In this document: in pieces, positions 54,723 to 62,519 of the stretch
Numbering within the stretch: the first letter of the stretch is position 1
Layout: every line of letters starts with the position of its first letter
Assembly: GCF_013141915.1 (NCBI RefSeq)
Contig: NZ_SROX01000001.1
Location: 682,001-746,000, forward strand
Direction: 5' to 3'
Length of the DNA: 64,000 nucleotides
Origin: Cupriavidus necator
Lineage (GTDB): Bacteria; Pseudomonadota; Gammaproteobacteria; Burkholderiales; Burkholderiaceae
Translations under genes and position numbers: made by a program
Notes under the pieces: generated by a model
What the model was told of the DNA's origin: nothing
The model's input: only the letters and a program-made list of their open reading frames with translations
The model's database searches: none

Positions 54723-54785
54723 GCTATGCCAGGCATTGTGCCGGCCGGCACTGATGAAATAAACGCCTTTACCGGACATAAATAA

Positions 54786-54800
54786 TTGATCTGAAATCAA
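54786..54800. promoter_or_regulatory. LysR-type dyad upstream of dkgB
   Basis: TTGAT-CTGAA-ATCAA has perfect 5-base arms and contains the T-N11-A pattern of LysR sites. AT-rich DNA at its left (TAAATAATTG) may carry the promoter. Confidence 0.45.
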
Positions 54801-54824
54801 GGATGGCAACCTGGCCGCCGCGGT

Positions 54825-56027
54825 TCAATGGGCAAACTCCACCGGTTCGGCAGTGCGTGCCGGCAGGCCCGCACGCCGGTCGAGCGCGCCGCTGAACGCC
54901 GTCAGGGCGTAGGCGCCGAGGGTCACGAGCGCCGCGATCCACGGCGTATGGCCAAGGCCGCCGTGCGCGACGATCAGCCCGCCCAGCGAAGCGCCGCCCG
55001 CGACGCCGAGGTTGAACGCCGCGATGTTGAAGCCAGCGGCAACGTCGGCGGCGTCGGGCGCAAAATGCCGCGCCTGCTTGACCACGTAAACCTGCAGCCC
55101 CGGCACGTTGCCAAACGCCACCGCGCCCCATGCGAGCATGGTCAGCACGGTCAGCCACGGGTGCTGCACGGTGAAAGTCAACACCAGCAGCACCAGCGCG
55201 AGCAGCAGGAAGATGTGCTTGAGCGCCTTGACCGGACCGACACGGTCCGCCAGCTTGCCACCCCACACATTGCCGAACGCCACCGAAACGCCGTAGCCCA
55301 CCAGCACCAGGCTGACCTGCGACGGCGTGAAGCCGGCGCGCTGCTCGAGCAGCGGCGCCATGTAGGTAAAGGCGATCAGCGAGCCGCCGTAGCCGACCGC
55401 CGTCATCGCAAACACCAGCAGCAGGCGCGGCTGCGCCAGCACGCGGAACTGGCGCAGCAGCGGCGCCGGCTCTGCATGTGGCAGGCGCCGCGGCACGAAG
55501 GCCACCGCGCCGATGAAGGCAACCAGGCCGAACAGCGCTACCACCAGGAAGGTCGCGCGCCAGCCAACATGCTGGCCGATGAAGGTACCCAGCGGGATGC
55601 CGGCGACGAACGCCACGGTCATGCCGCTGAACATGGTCGCGATCGCGCTTGCCGCCTTGTCCTTCGGCACCAGCGTGGTAGCGATGATCGAGCCGACCGA
55701 GAAGAACACGCCGTGCGCCAGGCCCGTGAGCACGCGCGCCACGATCAGCGCTTCATAGCCGGGGGCGCGCCACGCCACCAGGTTGCCGACCGTAAACAGG
55801 GCCATCAGGCCGGCAAGCAGCAGCTTGCGCGGCACGCGCCCGGTCAGCGCCGTCAGCAGCGGCGCGCCGATCGCGACGCTGAGCGCGTAGAGGCTGACCA
55901 GCAGGCCGGCGCCAGGAAGGCTGACGCCGAGATCCGCGGCAATGGTAGGGATCAGCCCGACGATCACGAATTCGGTGGTGCCGATGGCGAAGGCGCTGAG
56001 GGTCAGCGCGAGTAAGGCAAGTGGCAT
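54825..56027 (-). CDS. MFS efflux transporter (DHA1/AraJ-like)
   Basis: 400 residues with 12 membrane helices and no long N-terminal extension. ALSAFAIGTTEFVIVGLIPT, starting at residue 10, is characteristic of the sugar-efflux/AraJ/YdhP branch of the DHA1 family. GRVPRKLLLAG is the loop 2-3 motif and ARVLTGLAHGVFFSVGSI marks helix 4. It is divergent from the LysR gene with a dyad between, and heads the group with dkgB and the ene-reductase. Confidence 0.92.
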   Translation of the reverse strand: MPLALLALTLSAFAIGTTEFVIVGLIPTIAADLGVSLPGAGLLVSLYALSVAIGAPLLTALTGRVPRKLLLAGLMALFTVGNLVAWRAPGYEALIVARVLTGLAHGVFFSVGSIIATTLVPKDKAASAIATMFSGMTVAFVAGIPLGTFIGQHVGWRATFLVVALFGLVAFIGAVAFVPRRLPHAEPAPLLRQFRVLAQPRLLLVFAMTAVGYGGSLIAFTYMAPLLEQRAGFTPSQVSLVLVGYGVSVAFGNVWGGKLADRVGPVKALKHIFLLLALVLLVLTFTVQHPWLTVLTMLAWGAVAFGNVPGLQVYVVKQARHFAPDAADVAAGFNIAAFNLGVAGGASLGGLIVAHGGLGHTPWIAALVTLGAYALTAFSGALDRRAGLPARTAEPVEFAH

Positions 56028-56072
56028 GACGAGGCTCCAGGTCCGGTACGGAATGGAGCGCAGTGTGCCCGC

Positions 56073-56088
56073 TTTACTTTTGCGTAAA
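56073..56088. promoter_or_regulatory. Dyad in the MFS/LysR divergent region
   Basis: TTTAC and GTAAA flank TTTTGC, between the divergent MFS and LysR genes. It is a probable LysR site controlling both. Confidence 0.45.
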
Positions 56089-56129
56089 AAGTGGTCTATA
56101 AACCAAACTGTCTTGATTCCAATTCAATA

Positions 56130-57056
56130 ATGAAAATCACGCTCGACGAACTGCTGGCGTTCGCGACCGTGGTCGACAGCGGCTCGATCACCGCCGCCGC
56201 GCAACAGCTCGACCTCACCGTCTCAGCCACCAGCCGCACCCTCGCCCGCCTCGAGGAAAAGCTCAAGACCACCTTGCTGCGCCGGACCACGCGCCGCCTT
56301 GAGCTGACCGAGGAAGGCCAGGCTTTCCTGCAGGATGCGCGTGCCATCATCGACTCGGTCGAAAGCGCGGAAGAACAGATGCTGGCGCGGCGCGAGAAGC
56401 CGTCCGGGCGCCTGCGCGTCGACGCCGCGTCGCCGTTCATGCTGCACGTGATCGTGCCGCTGGTGCGCGGCTACCGCGAGCGCTTTCCGCAGGTCGAGCT
56501 TGAACTGAACAGCAACGAGGGCATCATCGACCTGCTCGAGCGGCGCACCGACGTGGCCATCCGGATCGGCCGCCTGAAGGACTCGACGCTGCATAGCCGG
56601 CTGATCGGCAACAGCCGGGTGCGCATGCTGGCCAGCCCCGCCTACCTTGACGCGCACGGCCACCCGCGCAAGGCCGCGGATCTCGGCAAGCACACGCTGC
56701 TGGGCTTCAACCAGCCCGAATCGCTGAACGTGTGGCCGATCCTGGGCCCGGACGGCGAGCCCTGCCGGATCGCACCGGCAGTGTGGTCGTCGAGCGGCGA
56801 GACGCTCAGGCAGCTTGCGCTGGAGGGCGCGGGGATCGTGTGCCTGTCGGACTTCATGACCGCCCACGATCGCGAGGCCGGCCGGTTGGCGCAGGTGCTC
56901 GCGCGCCAGACCCAGGATGTGCGCCAGCCGATCCATGCGGTCTATTACCGCAATACCGCGATCTCGGCGCGAATCGCGTCGTTCGTTGACTATCTGGTCG
57001 AAGCGCTCGGCGGCAAGGTCGGGTCGCGCCAGGCGGCGGCATGGGCCCGGCCCTGA
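56130..57056 (+). CDS. LysR-family regulator (YafC/DmlR-like)
   Basis: 308 residues: ITLDELLAFATVVDSGSITA and LTVSATSRTLARLEEKLKTT form the HTH, and FPQVELELNSNEGIIDLLER is characteristic of the DmlR/YafC branch. The ATG at 56130 gives the usual family start. It probably controls the divergent MFS-dkgB-ene-reductase group in response to a reactive carbonyl or similar compound. Confidence 0.92.
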   Translation: MKITLDELLAFATVVDSGSITAAAQQLDLTVSATSRTLARLEEKLKTTLLRRTTRRLELTEEGQAFLQDARAIIDSVESAEEQMLARREKPSGRLRVDAASPFMLHVIVPLVRGYRERFPQVELELNSNEGIIDLLERRTDVAIRIGRLKDSTLHSRLIGNSRVRMLASPAYLDAHGHPRKAADLGKHTLLGFNQPESLNVWPILGPDGEPCRIAPAVWSSSGETLRQLALEGAGIVCLSDFMTAHDREAGRLAQVLARQTQDVRQPIHAVYYRNTAISARIASFVDYLVEALGGKVGSRQAAAWARP

Positions 57057-57226
57057 CAGGCTGCTGGCCCACTACGGATCCTGGATCCAGCCGGGCCTTC
57101 AGCGGGACCGACGGCGCCAGCACCGGGAATCTCCCCGCCACGTGCGGGTCGCCTTGCCACCTCCCCTCATCCCGCCTCTAATAGATCCAGGTACCGTCAG
57201 GCTGGCAACGACGGCCAGGAGGCGAC

Positions 57227-60200
57227 ATGCGCTGCAGCCAATGCGGCTTCGGCAACCTTGCTGGCGCCAACTTCTGTGAGGCGTGCGGGGCGCGGCTTGC
57301 CCGCGCGTGCCCGCAATGCGGCGCCGAAGCCACCGCGGCGGCGCGGTTCTGCCGCGTCTGCGGCGCTGGCCTGCCGGACGCACCCGCTATCGCCGGGCCT
57401 GCGCCCGCCGCCCCGCGCCAGGACAGCCCTGCACCGGTCCACTACACGCCGCCGCACCTTGCCGGACGCATCCTGGCCGAGCAGGCGGCGATGGAGGCCC
57501 GCGGCGAAACCGCCGGCGAACGCAAAACCATCACCGCGCTGTTTGCCGACATGGCCGGCTCCACCGCGCTGACCCAGGACCTGGACCCGGAGGACGCGCG
57601 CCGGCTGATCGATCCTGTGGTGACACTGATGATGGAAGCGGTCCACCACTACGAGGGCTACGTGGCCAAGTTTCTCGGCGACGGCATCCTGGCGCTGTTC
57701 GGCGCGCCGATCGCGCATGAAGACCACGCCCTGCGCGCGCTGTACGCGGCGCTGCGAATGCAGGATGCGATGCACCGGCACAGCGACCGCGTGCGCCTGG
57801 AGCAAGGCATTCCGCTGCAGGTCAGCATCGGCATCCATACCGGCGAGGTGGTGGTGCGCTCGATCCGCAAGGACGACCTACACACCGACTACGATCCGGT
57901 CGGACACACCATCCATATCGCCTCGCGCATGGAAGGCATCGCCACGCCGGCGTCGATCCTGGTGAGCGAGTCGACCCACAAGCTGACCGAAGGCTATTTC
58001 GAGTTCACGGCATTGGGCACCACCAACGTCAAGGGCGTGCGCGAGCCGCTGGCGGTGTATGAGGTGATCGGGCCGGGGGCCTTGCGCACGCGGCTGCAGG
58101 TGGCGGCGCACCGGGGCCTGGCCCGCTTTGTCGGGCGCCAGGACGAGCTCGCGCACCTGAACGCAGCGCTGGAGCAGGCCAAGGCCGGCCACGGCCGCAT
58201 TGTCGCGGTGGTGGGCGAGGCCGGCGTCGGCAAGTCGCGGCTGTTCCATGAGTTCAAGGTCAGGTCGCAGCGGGACTGCCTGGCGCTGGAAACGTTCTCG
58301 GTCTCGCATGGCAAGGCCTTTGCCTACCTGCCGCTGATCGAGATGCTGAAGAACTACTTCCAGATCACGGCGCACGACGGCGACCGCGGCTGCCGCGAGA
58401 AGGTGACCGGCAGGCTGCTGACGCTGGACCGCTCGCTCGAAGAGCACCTGCCCTACCTGCTCTACCTGCTCGGCGTGGTCGAGCCCGACTCGCCGCTGCC
58501 GACCATGGACGCGGCCATCCGGCGCCAGCGCACCTTTGACGCGATCGCGCGGCTGCTGGTGCGCGAAAGCCAGAACCAGCCGCTGCACGTCATCTTCGAG
58601 GACCTGCAATGGCTCGACGGCGAGACCGAGGCCTTCCTCAACATGCTGGTCGACCACGTTCCCGGCGCGCGCATCGTGCTGCTGGTGAACTACCGGCCGG
58701 AGTACAGCCATCGCTGGGACGACGGCGGGCATTACTCGCAGTTGCGCCTGCAGCCGCTGGGACAGGCCGAGGCGCAGGAGCTGCTGACCGCGCTGCTGGG
58801 CGACGACCCCAGCCTGGGGCCGCTGAAGCGCCTGATCCTCGAAAAGACCGAGGGCAATCCCTTCTTCATGGAGGAAGTGGTCCAGACCCTGGCCGAGGAA
58901 GGCGCCCTGCTCGGCCACCCGGGCGGCTACCGCATCGAAAAGGCGCCGGCGCTGCTGCACATTCCCACCACGGTGCAGGGCGTGCTGGCCGCCCGTATCG
59001 ACCGGCTCCCGCTGGCGCAAAAAGAGCTGTTGCAGACTCTCGCCGTGATCGGCAAGGAGTTTCCGCTGGGTCTGGTGCTGCGCGTCACCGGCCTGCCCGA
59101 GGATCAGCTGCATCCGCTCCTGCGCGACCTGGAGACCGCTGACTTTATCTACGAACGCCCGGCCTTCCCCGAGGTGGAGTACGCCTTCAAGCACGCGCTG
59201 ACCCAGGAGGTAGCCGGCAGCTCGCTGCTGACCGAGCGCCGCAGCGCGCTGCATGAAAGCTCGGCACAGGCCATCGAGGCGCTGTTCCACGGCCGGCTCA
59301 AGGACTATTGCAGCGAACTGGCCCACCACTACAGCCACAGCGGCAATGTCGCGAAGGCGGTCGAGTACCTGCACTGCGCCGGCCAGCAGGCGCTGCAGCG
59401 CTCGGCGCAGGAGGAAGCGATCCGGCATCTCAGCGATGCCATCGCCCTGCTCAAGCGCCAGCCCGACAGTACTGAACGGGCGCGCCTGGAGTTGACCCTG
59501 CTGCTGACGCTGGGGCCCGCGCTGATTGCCGCGCGCGGCCAGGCTTCGCCCGAAGTCGAGGCCAATTACCGGCGCGCGATGTCGCTGTGCGAACAAGGCC
59601 GGCAGACGCCCTATGTGTTCTCGGCGCAGTTGGGCATGTGGGCGTTCTACCAGCTGCGTGCGCAATACCAGGTGTCGCTGCCGCTGGCCCGGCGCCTGCT
59701 TGCGCTGGCCATGGAGTCGCAAAAGACCAAGCAGCTGGCCGAGGGCCATCGCGCGCTGGGCGCCACGCTGTTCCGCCTGGGCCTGCTGGAAGAGGCGCGC
59801 GCGCATATGGAGGCCGTGCTGGCCGTGCCGCACCCCGAGCACTCCGCCTACGACTTCCTGACCGGCTACGGCCGCGACCCGATGGTCCATGCCACTGGTA
59901 CGCTGGCCTGGATCTTGTGGTACCAGGGCTTTGCCGACCAGGCCCTGGCGCGCAGCCGCGAAGCGCTGGCGCTGGCGCGCGCGCGCCCGGATGCCTACAA
60001 CCTTGCGCTGTGCCTGGTGTTCGCGGCGGAACAGCACCGGTGGCGCAGCGATCCCGCGCAGGCCAGGGAATATGCGGAAGCCGCCATTGCCCTTTCCTGC
60101 GAACAGGGCTTCCCCATCTACCTCGCCTGGGGCACCGTGCTGCAGGGTTGGGCGGTATCCGAACAGGGCCACCACGACGAAGGCATTGCGCTGATGCACC

Positions 60201-60697
60201 GGGGCCTGGCCGCCTACGAGGCCACCGGCGGCGAACTCGGCATGCCCAACCTGCTGGCCATGCTGGCCGAGGCCTGCGGCAATGCGGGCCAGCCCGCCGC
60301 GGCGCTGGATGTGCTGACACGCGCGCAGGCCATGGTGGAAGAGACGGGCGAACGGCTTGATGAAGCCGTCGTGTATCGATTGCGCGGCGACATGCTGCTG
60401 CAGCTGGCTGCGCCGGATGCCGGCGCAGCCGCCAGCCATGAGGCCGAGGCCTGCTTCCAGCGGGCGATCGCGGTGGCGCACGGCCAGGGCGCCAGGCCGC
60501 TGGAACTGCAGGCCGCGCTCAGCCTGGCCCGGCTGTGGCAGCGTCAGGGCAAGAGCGATGCCGCGCGCGAAGCGCTGGCGCGCATCCACGGCAGCTTCAG
60601 CGAGGGCACCGATAGCGCCGACTGGCTGCAGGCGCAGGCATTGCTTGCCGAGCTTTCCGGCCAGCCGTCCCGCGACACGGGCCCCGCGCGCGCATGA
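57227..60697 (+). CDS. Giant zinc-ribbon/adenylate cyclase/AAA/TPR protein
   Basis: 1156 residues. Residues 1-47 form a double zinc ribbon with four Cys pairs (CSQC, CEAC, CPQC, CRVC). A class III nucleotide cyclase spans ~95-285, with metal Asp residues D108 (FADMAGST) and D152 (FLGDGI), adenine-selecting K148 and D223, and R234. The usual transition-state Asn four residues before that Arg is His230 (IHIASR). An AAA/STAND ATPase follows, with Walker A VGEAGVGKSRLF near residue 330 and Walker B VIFEDLQWLD. The remainder is TPR-like. It overlaps the HD gene by four bases. cAMP synthesis gated by protein binding is predicted. Confidence 0.92.
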   Translation: MRCSQCGFGNLAGANFCEACGARLARACPQCGAEATAAARFCRVCGAGLPDAPAIAGPAPAAPRQDSPAPVHYTPPHLAGRILAEQAAMEARGETAGERKTITALFADMAGSTALTQDLDPEDARRLIDPVVTLMMEAVHHYEGYVAKFLGDGILALFGAPIAHEDHALRALYAALRMQDAMHRHSDRVRLEQGIPLQVSIGIHTGEVVVRSIRKDDLHTDYDPVGHTIHIASRMEGIATPASILVSESTHKLTEGYFEFTALGTTNVKGVREPLAVYEVIGPGALRTRLQVAAHRGLARFVGRQDELAHLNAALEQAKAGHGRIVAVVGEAGVGKSRLFHEFKVRSQRDCLALETFSVSHGKAFAYLPLIEMLKNYFQITAHDGDRGCREKVTGRLLTLDRSLEEHLPYLLYLLGVVEPDSPLPTMDAAIRRQRTFDAIARLLVRESQNQPLHVIFEDLQWLDGETEAFLNMLVDHVPGARIVLLVNYRPEYSHRWDDGGHYSQLRLQPLGQAEAQELLTALLGDDPSLGPLKRLILEKTEGNPFFMEEVVQTLAEEGALLGHPGGYRIEKAPALLHIPTTVQGVLAARIDRLPLAQKELLQTLAVIGKEFPLGLVLRVTGLPEDQLHPLLRDLETADFIYERPAFPEVEYAFKHALTQEVAGSSLLTERRSALHESSAQAIEALFHGRLKDYCSELAHHYSHSGNVAKAVEYLHCAGQQALQRSAQEEAIRHLSDAIALLKRQPDSTERARLELTLLLTLGPALIAARGQASPEVEANYRRAMSLCEQGRQTPYVFSAQLGMWAFYQLRAQYQVSLPLARRLLALAMESQKTKQLAEGHRALGATLFRLGLLEEARAHMEAVLAVPHPEHSAYDFLTGYGRDPMVHATGTLAWILWYQGFADQALARSREALALARARPDAYNLALCLVFAAEQHRWRSDPAQAREYAEAAIALSCEQGFPIYLAWGTVLQGWAVSEQGHHDEGIALMHRGLAAYEATGGELGMPNLLAMLAEACGNAGQPAAALDVLTRAQAMVEETGERLDEAVVYRLRGDMLLQLAAPDAGAAASHEAEACFQRAIAVAHGQGARPLELQAALSLARLWQRQGKSDAAREALARIHGSFSEGTDSADWLQAQALLAELSGQPSRDTGPARA

Positions 60698-61338
60698 CCA
60701 CCGCCCCCGCCTGCCCGCTGCAAGAGCGCTTTGTCGCGCTCTGGACGCTGGCGGGCGGCACCCGCGCGGCGGACGCCTATGCCGACCTGGCGCGCTGCTA
60801 CGGCGAGCCGACCCGGCATTACCACACCCTGGACCATGTGCGCCGCTGCCTGCAAGACCTCGACTGGGCGCGCAGTGCGATACCCGATGCCGCCGACGTG
60901 GAACTGGCGCTGTGGTGCCATGACGTCATCTACGTGCCCGGCGCAGCCGACAACGAAGCACGCAGCGCCGCCTGGCTGCGGCACTGGTCGGCCGGCACGG
61001 TCGTCGCCGCCGGGCGCGTTGCCGCGCTGATCCTGGAAACCACGCACGCCGACGTGCCGGCGAGCCTGGCCGGGCGCTTCACCGCCGACATCGACCTGGC
61101 CGCGCTGGGATACAGCCGGGCGCGCTTCCAGGACAACGGCGCGCGCCTGCGCGCCGAGCGCACCGACCTGGACGACGCCGCCTATGACGCCGCCGAGCGC
61201 GCCTTCCTGCGCCGCCTGCTGGACAGCCCCCGCATCTATGCCACCGACCTGTTCCAGTCACGCTACGAGGCGCAGGCGCGCGCCAACCTTGCCTGGCGGC
61301 TGGCCCAGCCCGCGCTGCCTACAGGAACTCGCCCGTGA
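60694..61338 (+). CDS. HD-superfamily metal-dependent phosphohydrolase (COG4339 type)
   Basis: 214 residues. YGEPTRHYHTLDHVRRCL, LWCHDVIYVPGAADNEARSA (the HD pair) and TTHADVP are characteristic of COG4339 predicted HD phosphohydrolases. ATGA overlap with the cyclase gene indicates coupled expression; an HD enzyme next to a nucleotide cyclase could act on a nucleotide, but this is inference. Its 3' end overlaps the convergent patatin gene by 20 bases. Confidence 0.88.
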   Translation: MTTAPACPLQERFVALWTLAGGTRAADAYADLARCYGEPTRHYHTLDHVRRCLQDLDWARSAIPDAADVELALWCHDVIYVPGAADNEARSAAWLRHWSAGTVVAAGRVAALILETTHADVPASLAGRFTADIDLAALGYSRARFQDNGARLRAERTDLDDAAYDAAERAFLRRLLDSPRIYATDLFQSRYEAQARANLAWRLAQPALPTGTRP

Positions 61339-62350
61339 TATCGATGCTGGAGCGCTGCCCCACGCAGTCATAGTTGCGCTCCAGCCAGAGCGTGGCGGCT
61401 TGCCGGCCCTTGTCGCGCAGCGAACACAGGAAGTCCCAGTCGGCGTTGTACTTGGTCGAAACCCCGAGCGCGGCCATGGTCTCGTCCGAACGGATCGAAT
61501 GGATCCACATCTCCTTCATCTCGTTGCGGTCGATCTTGCCCTGCTGGATCAGCGTGGTGACGAAGCCGATCGCGCGCATCTCACGCATCAGCGACGAGTT
61601 GAAGCTGACCTCGTTGACCCGGTTCAGGATCTCCGCGGCCGTGGTCGGCACGCCGCGGCGCACGATCGGGTTGATATGGACGATCACGACATCGTGCGTC
61701 TCGCAGTGATAGATCAGCGGAAAGATCGCCGGGTTGCCGACATAGCCGCCGTCCCAGTAATGCTGGCCGTCGACGCTGACTGCCTGGAACAGCGTGGGCA
61801 CGCAGGCCGAGGCCAGCACCGCGTCGACGCTCAACTCTTCCTGCGCAAAGATGCGGATCCGGCTGGTCTCGATATTGGTCGCGCACAGGTACAGCCGGAT
61901 CGGGCAATGCTCGCGCAGCGCCGCAAAATCCACCTGGCTACGCAGCACGTCGCGCAGCGGATTGGCATTGCCCGGGTTGAACTGGTACGGCGACAGCAGG
62001 CGCAGCGTAATGTCGGCCATGGCATACAGCGGGGAGTGGTTCAGCCCCAGCGTATGGCTGCCCTTGAACCACGGCAGCCAGCGCAACGGGTTGAAGCGCT
62101 GCGCCGAGTGCGCGATGGCCTGCCAGAAGTCATGCAAGGCCAGGCGCGCGCCGTCGCTGCCGCCCTGCATCAGGCCATAGGCCAGCACCGTGCCGTTCAT
62201 GGCGCCGGCGCTGGTGGCGCTGACACCTTCGATTTCCAGCCGGCCATCCTCCAGCAGACGGTCCAGCACGCCCCAGGTAAACGCGCCGTGCATGCCGCCG
62301 CCCTGCAAGGCCAGCGCCACGGGCTTGGCTTGGACACGCTCGGGCGGCAT
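61319..62350 (-). CDS. Patatin-like phospholipase
   Basis: 343 residues. The oxyanion loop ALQGGGMHGAFTWGVL, the nucleophile region SATSAGAMNG (Ser in a T-S-A-G context; Ala replaces the first Gly of GxSxG, as in many bacterial members) and the catalytic Asp in WDGGYVGNP are present. No signal peptide is seen. It likely hydrolyses lipid acyl esters. The start at 62350 (MPPERVQAKP) places the loop at the usual distance; a longer reading upstream is not similar to the family. Confidence 0.9.
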   Translation of the reverse strand: MPPERVQAKPVALALQGGGMHGAFTWGVLDRLLEDGRLEIEGVSATSAGAMNGTVLAYGLMQGGSDGARLALHDFWQAIAHSAQRFNPLRWLPWFKGSHTLGLNHSPLYAMADITLRLLSPYQFNPGNANPLRDVLRSQVDFAALREHCPIRLYLCATNIETSRIRIFAQEELSVDAVLASACVPTLFQAVSVDGQHYWDGGYVGNPAIFPLIYHCETHDVVIVHINPIVRRGVPTTAAEILNRVNEVSFNSSLMREMRAIGFVTTLIQQGKIDRNEMKEMWIHSIRSDETMAALGVSTKYNADWDFLCSLRDKGRQAATLWLERNYDCVGQRSSIDITGEFL

Positions 62351-62457
62351 AGGTGTTTTCCCTTCGGCGGCGGCAAGGCGCCATGCTCCAGTGTAGGGAA
62401 GAACCGGGCTGGCAGCGTAGGGCTGCATGCGTGGTGTGACACACACTGGCGTGCGGG

Positions 62458-62486
62458 CCACGACGGCACCGGAGCGGCCGTCGTGG
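62458..62486 (-). terminator. Hairpin after the molybdenum hydroxylase gene
   Basis: CCACGACGGC and GCCGTCGTGG pair perfectly around 9 bases, 34 bases beyond the stop of the leftward gene. No T-run, so a weak or factor-assisted terminator. Confidence 0.45.
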
Positions 62487-62519
62487 CAGCGGCATCACTT
62501 GGCTAGTGCCGGCGCCCCG

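Noticed and set aside
57878..60589. Open frame of 903 codons opposite the cyclase-TPR gene
   Set aside because: Same antisense artefact of high-GC DNA; the plus-strand gene has clear domains and motifs.
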